Source of the DNA: Pusillimonas sp035515275
GTDB lineage: Bacteria > Pseudomonadota > Gammaproteobacteria > Burkholderiales > Burkholderiaceae_B
Length of the DNA: 23,316 nt
Direction of reading: 5' to 3'
Assembly (NCBI RefSeq): GCF_035515275.1
Contig: NZ_DATJBQ010000176.1
Coordinates: forward strand, 1 to 23,316
The position numbers and the translations under genes were made by a program. Under the pieces are notes generated by a model. The model did no database searches and was not told the origin of the DNA. It was given only the letters and a program-made list of their open reading frames with translations. Below, in pieces: positions 8,144-15,857 of the stretch; positions within the stretch are counted from its first letter, which is position 1, and every line of letters starts with the position of its first letter.

Positions 8144-8627
8144 GGTCGGGCCTTGATTCAATGTGGGTGGGCATGGGCTTCGTCGCGGCGGCAGGCAGTG
8201 GCCGGCGCAAGGCGGATGTGGCCGAACAGAAGGCCAAAGCGCGTGCATAAGCGGGAATCAAGTCCGGGCGCCATCGCGTCGCATGGGCAAGGCAAGCCGA
8301 GCCGAACCACGGCGTACGCAAAACGGGTGCGTGGCGGGTTGCGAGTGCGATGGGGGGGTGTGACATGGGTGGGGCTCCTGTTTAGAGCCGCCGTGCCGGG
8401 GTGCGTTGTTGCCTGACTGAAACTTGCCGACCGGTACGGCGGCAAGTTGCGGTTCGTAACCGCGACGACATGCCGCTTCTTAAAAGAAGCGCCACCAAAT
8501 GGTGTTGCGGCAGGTCGAGAACAAAGGTGTCATGGCTGGTGAATAATTTGCCCCGGGCGAACATGCCCTGGGGCTGGCCGTAAGTTTACACGATGCCGTT
8601 CAAAGTCGTCCAGTGCCGGCCCTGCCA
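8144..8627. other. 484-bp gap between trpG and cphA with hairpins and no convincing gene
   Basis: This interval holds several inverted repeats. AACTTGCCG at 8421-8429 pairs with CGGCAAGTT at 8440-8448, with an inner CCG/CGG pair. CGCTTCTT at 8474-8481 pairs with AAGAAGCG at 8484-8491. CACCA at 8493-8497 pairs with TGGTG at 8500-8504. On the minus strand the first hairpin is followed by only three T, so it is at best a weak terminator of cphA or part of a trp leader. An 81-codon minus frame (8121-8366) has AGGAG 8-9 bases before its ATG and runs over the trpG start; it resembles nothing I know and has just two Trp codons, not adjacent. I saw no TrpE remnant. Confidence 0.5.
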
Positions 8628-11213
8628 TCAGGCGGTGGCCGTATTGCTTTCTTGCACCAGCCGCCCAATGTAAGCCAGGGCTTCGTCAACCTGGTCGATC
8701 AGAATCAGGCATAGATCGCCGTCTTCCAGGCCGTTCAGGCCGGCGTCTATGGCCGGGAACTCACCCCATATTTCGCTGATGTCGCGCGTGCGACGGGCGC
8801 TTGCCAGGCCTTGTTTCAGCAGGGCCATCACCTCGCCGTCGGCGCGCCCGCGCCCGCATTGGTCTTCGTACAGCACCACCCGGTCGAAGGCATCACCCAG
8901 AATTTCCGTCTGGCGGCGCAGGTCCTGGTCGCGCCGGTCGCCGGGCCCGCTGATGACCACGGTGCGCCGGCGGGCCGGTAGTGCTTCAACCGCGCGTACC
9001 AGCGCTTGCATGGCGTCGGGGTTGTGGCCGTAGTCGACAATAATTTCTGCGCCGCGCAGACGAAAGCGATTGAAGCGACCGGGTGCCGTGCCTGCGTCGC
9101 TGACGAAATCGCTGAGGCGTTCGCGTACGTTGTCCCAGGGCAGACCCAAAGCCCAGGCTGCGCCGACGGCGGCCATGACGTTCTCCACCTGAAAGGGCAG
9201 GCGTCCGTTGTCGGTCAGGGGTACGTTTGCCAAGGGCAGCCGTACGTGCGTCTGTTCTTGCGCGGCGACAATGTCATGGCCGTCACGGTATATGACCTTC
9301 AGGCCCTGAGCATGGTGCGCGGCCACGACCGGATGCTGGCGGTCGTGAGCAAAGAAAATGACTGGGGCCTGACAACAGGCGGCCATGGGGACCACATGCG
9401 GGTCCATGGCATTAAGCACCGCAGCGCCGCTTGGCGCCACGTTCTCGACAATGACCCGTTTGACCACCGCCAGGTCTTCAACGGTGCTGATGTAATTAAG
9501 GCCCAGGTGGTCGCCCACGCCGATGTTGGTCACCACGGCTACGTCGCAGCGGTCAAAGCCAAGGCCTTCACGCAAGATGCCGCCACGCGCCGTTTCAAAC
9601 ACGGCGGCGTCGACGTCGGGGTGCATCAGCACGTTGCGCGCGCTACGAGGCCCACTGCAGTCGCCGGTGTCGATACGGCGGTTGCCTATATAGACGCCGT
9701 CAGAGTTGGTCATGCCCACGGTATGGCCGCCCGCGCCCATCAGGTGGGCTATCAGGCGTACTGTGGTGGTTTTGCCATTGGTGCCCGCCACAGCGGCAAC
9801 GGGTATGCGGCCGTCGTCGCCGGGTTCGAATAGTGTCGAGATAATGGCTTCGCCGACCGGTCGGCCTTTTCCGAACGACGGTGCAAGATGCATGCGTAGC
9901 CCCGGTGCGGCATTCACTTCGACGATGCCACCGCCCTGATCCTCGAGCGGGCGAATCACCGTATCGGCGACGACGTCCACGCCGCACACGTCCAGCCCTA
10001 CGGCCTTGGCGGCCGCCACGGCGCGTGCGGCAAACTCAGGATGAACGTCGTCGGTGACGTCGGTGGCGGTGCCCCCGGTACTTAGGTTGGCGTTGTTGCG
10101 CAATACCACGCGTGCGCCCGGCACCGGTACCGATTCGGGGGTATAGCCATGCTTGGCCAGAGTGGCCAGCGCAATCTCGTCAAGCCGTATTTTGGTCAGC
10201 GACGTGCCATGGCCCTCGCCCCGCCTGGGGTCCAGGTTTATTTCATCGACCAGTTCGCGGATGCTGTGCTTGCCGTCGCCGTTGACGCTGGGTGGATCGC
10301 GGCGCGCGGCCGCCACCACCATGTCGCCCACGACCAGCAGACGAAAGTCATGCCCGGGGAAATAGCGCTCCACAATGATGTCATCGCGGTGGCTTGCGGC
10401 AACGCGATAGGCTTCTGCAATCTGTTCTTGCGACGAAATATTGACTGCCACGCCTTTACCCTGGTTGCCGTCTCGGGGCTTGAGCACGACAGGTGTGCCG
10501 ATTTCCTGCGCGGCCGCCCAGGCATCGTCGGCATCTTTTACCGGCCGGCCCAGCGGAACCGGCACGCCGGCAGCGTGCAGCAAGCGTTTGGTCAATACTT
10601 TGTCTTGCGCAATAGCTTCGGCGATCGCGCTGGTCTGGCTGGTTTCAGCCGCCTGAATGCGGCGCTGGCGGCGGCCCCAGCCGAACTGGATCAGGCTGCC
10701 GCTGGTCAGTCTGCGAAACGGGATGCCGCGCGCCACGGCGGCCTGAACAATGGCACCTGTGCTGGGGCCCAGCCGTTCGGATTCGTCCAGCTCGGCCAGT
10801 TCGCGTAGCGCGTCGGCCAGATCGAACGGCGTGTCGTCGAGCGCGGCGGCTATCAGGCGGCACGCCAGCGCAAACGCATGGCGCCCTACGGCCTCTTCGC
10901 CATATTCGACCACGACTTGGTAAATGCCCGCTTCGACCGTGGGAACGCAGCGCGAGAAGGTGACAGCGCAGCCTGCGTGCAATTGCAAGGCCAGCGTCGT
11001 GGCGCTTAGCGCGCAGGCAAGCGGCACGGCCCGGTCATGGCCGGCCGGCTGAAGCCCGCCTATTGCCGGAAACCGCGCGCGCAGGCGGTCTTCGAAGCCC
11101 GGCAGGCCGGCAATGTCGTATTCCGGCGGGGTGCAGGACACGATGGCCTCGAGCGCCGTGCGACGGCTCCATAGGTTAGGCCCACGCAGGGCCCTGATGC
11201 GAGAAACGTCCAT
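8628..11213 (-). CDS. cphA: Cyanophycin synthetase, full-length catalytic paralogue
   Basis: An 861-residue enzyme that extends the Asp backbone of cyanophycin with Asp and then adds Arg to side chains, using ATP. Domains: N domain (1 to about 160); ATP-grasp domain with KPRDGNQGKGV (245-255), VERYFPGHDFRLLVVG (281-296), DPRRGEGH (328-335) and EVNAAPGLRMH (432-442); Mur-ligase domain with P-loop AGTNGKTTT (476-484), ARGGILREGL (542-551), TNIGVGDHLG (562-571) and C-terminal DYGHNP (727-732). Both ligase sites look intact. Where other CphA proteins have HxxEH in the N domain, this one reads CALSA (67-71), so the proposed primer-making hydrolase site is lost. ATG at 11213 matches the family start MDVSRIRALRGPNLW; the frame runs on to 11552 but inside the upstream gene. 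It follows the other cphA by 40 bases. Confidence 0.94.
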   Translation of the reverse strand: MDVSRIRALRGPNLWSRRTALEAIVSCTPPEYDIAGLPGFEDRLRARFPAIGGLQPAGHDRAVPLACALSATTLALQLHAGCAVTFSRCVPTVEAGIYQVVVEYGEEAVGRHAFALACRLIAAALDDTPFDLADALRELAELDESERLGPSTGAIVQAAVARGIPFRRLTSGSLIQFGWGRRQRRIQAAETSQTSAIAEAIAQDKVLTKRLLHAAGVPVPLGRPVKDADDAWAAAQEIGTPVVLKPRDGNQGKGVAVNISSQEQIAEAYRVAASHRDDIIVERYFPGHDFRLLVVGDMVVAAARRDPPSVNGDGKHSIRELVDEINLDPRRGEGHGTSLTKIRLDEIALATLAKHGYTPESVPVPGARVVLRNNANLSTGGTATDVTDDVHPEFAARAVAAAKAVGLDVCGVDVVADTVIRPLEDQGGGIVEVNAAPGLRMHLAPSFGKGRPVGEAIISTLFEPGDDGRIPVAAVAGTNGKTTTVRLIAHLMGAGGHTVGMTNSDGVYIGNRRIDTGDCSGPRSARNVLMHPDVDAAVFETARGGILREGLGFDRCDVAVVTNIGVGDHLGLNYISTVEDLAVVKRVIVENVAPSGAAVLNAMDPHVVPMAACCQAPVIFFAHDRQHPVVAAHHAQGLKVIYRDGHDIVAAQEQTHVRLPLANVPLTDNGRLPFQVENVMAAVGAAWALGLPWDNVRERLSDFVSDAGTAPGRFNRFRLRGAEIIVDYGHNPDAMQALVRAVEALPARRRTVVISGPGDRRDQDLRRQTEILGDAFDRVVLYEDQCGRGRADGEVMALLKQGLASARRTRDISEIWGEFPAIDAGLNGLEDGDLCLILIDQVDEALAYIGRLVQESNTATA

Positions 11214-11253
11214 GATTGAGGTCTTGAAAGATGATCGGGCTAAGCGCAGGGCT

Positions 11254-13431
11254 TCAGTTTGTGGTGACCAGCGCCGGATGCGGCGCACCTTGTGTTTCGA
11301 GGCCGGCGCGCAGCGCGGCCGGCGACAGCCCCAGGGCCCAGCCGGCCCCGATGGCTGCCAACGTCTGTTCAAGGGTGCGCGCCATGCGGGCATCGTGCGC
11401 AACGGAGTCGGCCGGCAGCAATGGGGTGCGTACGCTGCCGGCGGCCAGGGTGATCCAGCCATTGGCCACGAACACGGCTCGCCGGCCCAGGGCAAGGTGT
11501 TCTGCAATGGTCGGTGCTGTTTCGCTAAGGCCGAACAGAAAGACCTCGCCATCGCATAAATCGGCCAGCCCGGCCACGGTTGGGTCTGCGCCGTTCAGCA
11601 CGGCGGCGCCCTCGCGCAGCACCACGTCCACCTGCGTGCGCACGACCTTAACCAGTTGCTCAAGCGTTTCAATCGACAGATCGGGAAAGGTCTGTGCGGG
11701 GTCAAGGTCGGTGACCACGCCGACCTGGCAGCGGTCGTAGGCCAGGCCCTCGGTAAGTATCATGCGGTTGCCGTTTTCGAATACGGCGGCGTCCACGGTG
11801 CGATGCCGCAGCACGCGCTGGGCGGGCTCCCAGTGGGCAGCGTCGCCGCGCTCGAGTGCGCGGCCGTCCATGTACAGGCCGGTGCTGCAGGCCAGGCCGA
11901 CGCGCAAGCCGTTAAGCTGCAACAAGTGGGCCACAAGACGGGCCACTGCCGTCTTGCCATGGCTGCCGGCAACGCCTACAACGGGAATACGACCCTGGTC
12001 GCCGTTGGGGAACAGGTGTTCGACAATGGCCTGACCGACCGGTCGCGCCTGGCCTTCGGCCGGACGCAGGTGCATCAGCAGGCCCGGCCCCGCGTTTACT
12101 TCGACCAGGGCGCCGCCCTGCTCTTCAAGCGGGCGCGAAATGTCGCGCGTGACCAAGTCGATGCCCGCAATGTCCAGGCCTACGATACGCGCGGCCAGGC
12201 ACACGTGCTCTGCCACGCTGGGGTGCACCAGATCGGTGACGTCAAAGGCGACGTTGCCGTTGCGCTGGATAAGCACCCGGGTGCCTTCGGGCGGCACCGA
12301 GTCGCTATGAAAGCCCTGGCTTGAAAGCTCGAGCCGTGCCGCTGAGTCGATACGTACCGGGTTCAACGGGTGGTTTTCGGTGGAGCCGCGCCTCGGGTCA
12401 CTGTTCAGCTGTTGGTCGATCAATTGAGAAATACTCGATACGCCGTCGCCGACCACCCAGGCCTCCATGCCCCGGGCTGCGGCGACCATGCGCCCGCCGA
12501 CCACCAGCAGCCGGTGCTCAAGCCCCAGAATGAAGCGCTCGACGATGACATCGCTGCCTTCTTCGCAGGCCACGTCGAAGGCCGTGTAAACGGCCTGTTC
12601 GGTGCTCAGGTCGGTAAACACACCGCGACCGTGGTTGCCGTCCAGCGGTTTGACGACCACCGGCAGGCCGATGTCTTGTGCGGCTTCCCAGGCTTGCTCG
12701 CGGCTGGTCACCACAACGCCTTCGGGCACCGGAACGCCGCAAGTCTGCAGTAACTGGCGGGTAAGGTCTTTATCGCGTGAGATGCTTTCGGCAATGGCGC
12801 CGGTGCGGTTGGTTTCGGCGGTCCAGATGCGTTGCTGGCGCGCGCCGTAACCCAACTGAACCAGGTTGCTGTCTTCGCACAGGCGAATCGCCGGGACAAG
12901 GCGTTCTTCAGCGGCGGTGACGATGCAGGCGGTGCTGGGCCCCAGGTAGTGCCGCTCGACAAGGTCGCGCAAGTGATCGACGGCGCCTTGAACATCGAAA
13001 GGGCGATCTTCAATGGCCGCCATGACCAGGTCACGCGCGGCATGCAACGCCGCGTGCGTCACCTTCTCGTGGTAGGCGCTGACCACCACGCGGTATACGC
13101 CGGTCTGCGACATCTCGCGCGCCTTGCCAAAGCCGCCTGGAAGGCCGGCCAGGTTCTGCAGCTCGAGGGTGACGTGCTCGAGTATGTGGGCCGGCCAGGT
13201 TCCGTCTTGCAGTCGACGCAGGAAGCCCCCGCGCTCGCCGTAGCTGCATCGATGTTCGACCAGCGTCGGCAGCCAGCTTTCAAGGCGCTGTGCAAAGCCG
13301 GGTATCAGGTTGGAAGGAAATTCTTCCAGTTCACCGATATCGACCCAGGCTTCGAGCACCGGTGGATATGTCCAGATGTTGGGGCCACGCAACGACAGCA
13401 CATCGACAATATCGATGTATTTTTTTTTCAT
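11254..13431 (-). CDS. cphA: Cyanophycin synthetase paralogue with truncated, degenerate Mur-ligase domain (CphA'-like)
   Basis: A 725-residue CphA. The N domain (1-160) carries AHILEHVTLELQ (81-92), an HxxEH motif (His82, Glu85, His86) like the cryptic primer-generating hydrolase site described for CphA1. The ATP-grasp domain has KPLDGNHGRGV (261-271), VERF...HRLLVVGG (297-313), DPRRG (345-349, followed by STENHPL instead of the usual EGH) and EVNAGPGLLMH (444-454). The Mur-ligase domain keeps a P-loop, AGSHGKTAV (488-496), but ARGGILREG has become GNRMILTEG and TNIGVGDHLG has become TDLDPAQTFP. The chain ends where the C-terminal Mur domain with DYGHNP would begin. Arg ligation by itself is therefore doubtful. 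Alternatives are a CphA2-like enzyme joining Asp-Arg dipeptides, or a partner subunit. The start has no clear Shine-Dalgarno and is followed by nine A. Confidence 0.92.
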   Translation of the reverse strand: MKKKYIDIVDVLSLRGPNIWTYPPVLEAWVDIGELEEFPSNLIPGFAQRLESWLPTLVEHRCSYGERGGFLRRLQDGTWPAHILEHVTLELQNLAGLPGGFGKAREMSQTGVYRVVVSAYHEKVTHAALHAARDLVMAAIEDRPFDVQGAVDHLRDLVERHYLGPSTACIVTAAEERLVPAIRLCEDSNLVQLGYGARQQRIWTAETNRTGAIAESISRDKDLTRQLLQTCGVPVPEGVVVTSREQAWEAAQDIGLPVVVKPLDGNHGRGVFTDLSTEQAVYTAFDVACEEGSDVIVERFILGLEHRLLVVGGRMVAAARGMEAWVVGDGVSSISQLIDQQLNSDPRRGSTENHPLNPVRIDSAARLELSSQGFHSDSVPPEGTRVLIQRNGNVAFDVTDLVHPSVAEHVCLAARIVGLDIAGIDLVTRDISRPLEEQGGALVEVNAGPGLLMHLRPAEGQARPVGQAIVEHLFPNGDQGRIPVVGVAGSHGKTAVARLVAHLLQLNGLRVGLACSTGLYMDGRALERGDAAHWEPAQRVLRHRTVDAAVFENGNRMILTEGLAYDRCQVGVVTDLDPAQTFPDLSIETLEQLVKVVRTQVDVVLREGAAVLNGADPTVAGLADLCDGEVFLFGLSETAPTIAEHLALGRRAVFVANGWITLAAGSVRTPLLPADSVAHDARMARTLEQTLAAIGAGWALGLSPAALRAGLETQGAPHPALVTTN

Positions 13432-13649
13432 GGAAGTACGCAGAAGGCTAGGCGAAAATGGAAGAATATTGAAAGCTGCGTGGTGGTCGCGAACGCAACG
13501 CCCAACGCGTAAACAGCATATCCTATAAACTGCGCGCCTATATGGTTCCTATACGTTTTCCCCTGTGTGGAAACTACAAAAAAACAACATCGGGCTGCTT
13601 AGGCCGGGCTTCGCTGACAATTTCCTGAATACTTTCTATACAGCACTCC
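13432..13649. promoter_or_regulatory. Divergent cphA / ABC exporter control region with three CCTATA repeats
   Basis: This 218-bp interval must hold promoters for both directions. CCTATA occurs at 13522-13527, 13537-13542 and 13548-13553 on the plus strand (TATAGG on the minus), with start spacings of 15 and 11 bases. These may be overlapping -10-like elements or an operator. I cannot assign a -35/-10 pair with confidence in either direction. TATACA at about 13638-13643 is too near the plus-strand ATG to be its -10. No ribosome-binding site stands out for either gene. Confidence 0.4.
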
Positions 13650-15857
13650 ATGGTTGCACCACTGCCCGATGATGTTCGGACCGCCCTGCACGACCGTCTG
13701 GCGACCGGCGAAACGATTGTTGCCTGGGCCAGGCTCGATCTTGACAGCGGCTTGCGCTTTGCCGAAGGCGTGTTGGTACTGACCAGCTTGCGCCTGTTGG
13801 CCCGCCAGGCTGACGAGTGGCGGGAATGGCGGCTGTCGCCCGACCTGGTGCTGGTCAGTCGTGACCACGCAGGCGTTGCCACCCTTGAGCTGTGCGATGG
13901 TACGCAGCGGCTCCAGGCCTGGCACCACACTCTGGCGTCGGCTCGTTCCATGGGTCGTTTGGCCGAGCAGTTTTCCAAGCTTACGGCGGGGCAGGCGCCC
14001 CTGGCCGAACTTGAGTCGTATCCGCAAGAGGCCGGCGCCGCGTCGGCCAAGCCCCAGACGCCGCCTGCCTGGGCCCTGTTGCGGCTGTGGCGGTTTGCCC
14101 GGCCGTATCGGGTGCAGCTGTTTGTGGGGTTTGCGCTGACGGTGCTTGCCACGGCGGCCACGCTGGTGCCGCCCTACCTGACCATGCCGCTGATGGACGA
14201 GGTGCTGATTCCTTTTCAGAACGGTGTGCCGATTGATTATGGCAAGGCAACCGGCTATTTGGTGGGCCTGCTGGCCGCGGCCGTGCTGGCCTGGGTGCTG
14301 GGGTGGGCGCATACCTATCTTCTGGCGCGCGTCAGCGAACGTATCGGCGCCGATCTGCGCAATACGGCTTACTCGCACTTGCAGCATTTGTCGCTGGAAT
14401 ACTTTGGCGGCAAACGCACCGGCGATTTGATCTCGCGTGTGGGTGCCGAGACCGACCGCATCTGTCTGTTCCTGTCGTTGCATCTGCTGGAGTTCGCCTC
14501 GAACGTGCTGATGATCACCATGACAGCGGGCATTCTGTTCTATATCGACCCCTGGCTTGCCCTGGCCACCCTGGTACCGCTGCCTTTCATCGCCTGGATG
14601 ATTCAGTCGGTGCGCGACAAGCTGCGATTTGGCTTCGAGAAAGCCGACCGCGTGTGGTCGGAAATTACCAGTGTGCTGGCCGACACCATACCCGGCATAC
14701 GGGTGGTCAAGGCCTTTGCGCAAGAGCAGCGCGAGATCGGCCGCTTTCGCGAAGCCAACCGGCGCAACCTGGTTATCAACGATCGGGTCAACCGGGTCTG
14801 GGCCCTGTTTTCGCCCAGCGTCACCCTGGCCACTGAGGTGGGGCTGCTGGTGGTTTGGGTGTTCGGCATCTGGTTGATCGCCGGGCACCAGATCTCGGTG
14901 GGCGTGCTGGCGGCGTTCTTGTCGTACATAGGTCGGTTCTACCTGAGGCTTGATTCCATGAGCCGCTTTGTGTCGGTCATGCAAAAGGCGGCTGCGGGCG
15001 CAAAACGTATCTTCGATATTCTTGATCGCGTGTCAAGCGTGCCGCAGGCAAGCAACCCCGTGCAGCCGGGCCGCATTCAGGGGCGCATAGAAATCAGGCG
15101 GGCCGGGTTTCGGTACGGCAACCGACAAGTTATTCAGGGCCTGAACCTGGATATTGAACCGGGCGAAATGATAGGTCTTGTCGGGCACAGCGGCTCGGGC
15201 AAAAGCACCTTGCTGAACTTGATCTGCCGTTTTTACGATGTGTCTCAAGGCAGCATCAAGGTGGACGGCACCGACCTGCGCAGGCTGGATATCGAAGCCT
15301 ATCGGCGCAATATTGGGGTGGTGTTGCAAGAGCCGTTTTTATTCTTTGGCACCATTGCCGAAAACATAGCCTACGGCAAGCCCGATGCAAGCCGTGCGCA
15401 AATCGTTGCGGCGGCCCGAGCCGCTCATGCACACGAGTTCATTCTGCGTTTGCCTCAGGGCTACGATTCGCTGGTGGGTGAACGCGGGCAGGCATTGTCG
15501 GGGGGCGAGCGCCAGCGCATTTCCATCGCACGCGCCTTGCTGATCGACCCGCGCATTCTCATTCTGGATGAGGCCACTTCTTCGGTAGACACGGCTACCG
15601 AGAAAGAAATACAGAAGGCGCTTGATAATCTCGTGCGTGGGCGCACCACTATTGCGGTGGCGCATCGGCTCAGCACCTTGCGTAAGGCCGACCGCCTGGT
15701 GGTGCTTGAGCGCGGCAAAGTAATAGAACAGGGTTCGCACGACGCGCTTATCGCGGCCCAAGGTGCTTATTTCAGGTTGCACCAGGCCCAGGCACGAGGC
15801 GAGACCGAGACGCCGTCTTCAGAAGAAGAAACCTGGAGCGAGGAAGACGAAACATGA
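13650..15857 (+). CDS. ABC exporter (fused permease-ATPase) with N-terminal PH-like extension, cyanophycin-associated
   Basis: A 735-residue protein. Residues 1 to about 110 form a soluble domain of short beta-strands ending in a helix (GETIVAWA, VLVLTSLRLLAR, ATLELCDG, then SARSMGRLAEQF), reminiscent of bacterial PH/GRAM-like folds; this is a fold guess. Residues about 140-440 are an ABC exporter type 1 membrane domain with six hydrophobic segments. The ATPase has Walker A GHSGSGKS (512-519), LSGGE (616-620), ILDE (638-641) and His672, so it should be active. The last 19 residues hold ten Glu/Asp. It is divergent from the two cphA genes and overlaps the DUF1854 gene by ATGA. From memory, such ABC/DUF1854 pairs are named cyanophycin metabolism-associated in current annotation; the cargo is unknown. 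The ATG at 13650 has no good ribosome-binding site. Confidence 0.88.
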   Translation: MVAPLPDDVRTALHDRLATGETIVAWARLDLDSGLRFAEGVLVLTSLRLLARQADEWREWRLSPDLVLVSRDHAGVATLELCDGTQRLQAWHHTLASARSMGRLAEQFSKLTAGQAPLAELESYPQEAGAASAKPQTPPAWALLRLWRFARPYRVQLFVGFALTVLATAATLVPPYLTMPLMDEVLIPFQNGVPIDYGKATGYLVGLLAAAVLAWVLGWAHTYLLARVSERIGADLRNTAYSHLQHLSLEYFGGKRTGDLISRVGAETDRICLFLSLHLLEFASNVLMITMTAGILFYIDPWLALATLVPLPFIAWMIQSVRDKLRFGFEKADRVWSEITSVLADTIPGIRVVKAFAQEQREIGRFREANRRNLVINDRVNRVWALFSPSVTLATEVGLLVVWVFGIWLIAGHQISVGVLAAFLSYIGRFYLRLDSMSRFVSVMQKAAAGAKRIFDILDRVSSVPQASNPVQPGRIQGRIEIRRAGFRYGNRQVIQGLNLDIEPGEMIGLVGHSGSGKSTLLNLICRFYDVSQGSIKVDGTDLRRLDIEAYRRNIGVVLQEPFLFFGTIAENIAYGKPDASRAQIVAAARAAHAHEFILRLPQGYDSLVGERGQALSGGERQRISIARALLIDPRILILDEATSSVDTATEKEIQKALDNLVRGRTTIAVAHRLSTLRKADRLVVLERGKVIEQGSHDALIAAQGAYFRLHQAQARGETETPSSEEETWSEEDET

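Noticed and set aside
8411..8418. A further GCCTGACT copy near trpG
   Set aside because: It is single, without the flanking GGTAA, and far from the aromatic locus; an eight-base match is expected by chance at about this frequency.
8144..8627. Classic tryptophan attenuator upstream of trpG
   Set aside because: There is no short leader with adjacent Trp codons and no terminator hairpin with a good U-run just before trpG.
11214..11253. Idea that the two cphA genes are one gene split by a frameshift
   Set aside because: Each has its own complete N domain and ATP-grasp domain, so they are tandem paralogues, not halves.
11214..11552. N-terminal extension of the 861-residue CphA by 113 residues
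   Set aside because: The extension lies inside the end of the other cphA gene in a different frame, and the family start MDVSRIRALRGPNLW is at 11213.
13599..14984. Minus-strand open frame opposite the exporter's first half
   Set aside because: Composition is rich in Gln, His and Arg, as expected of an antisense shadow, and the plus strand encodes an intact exporter.
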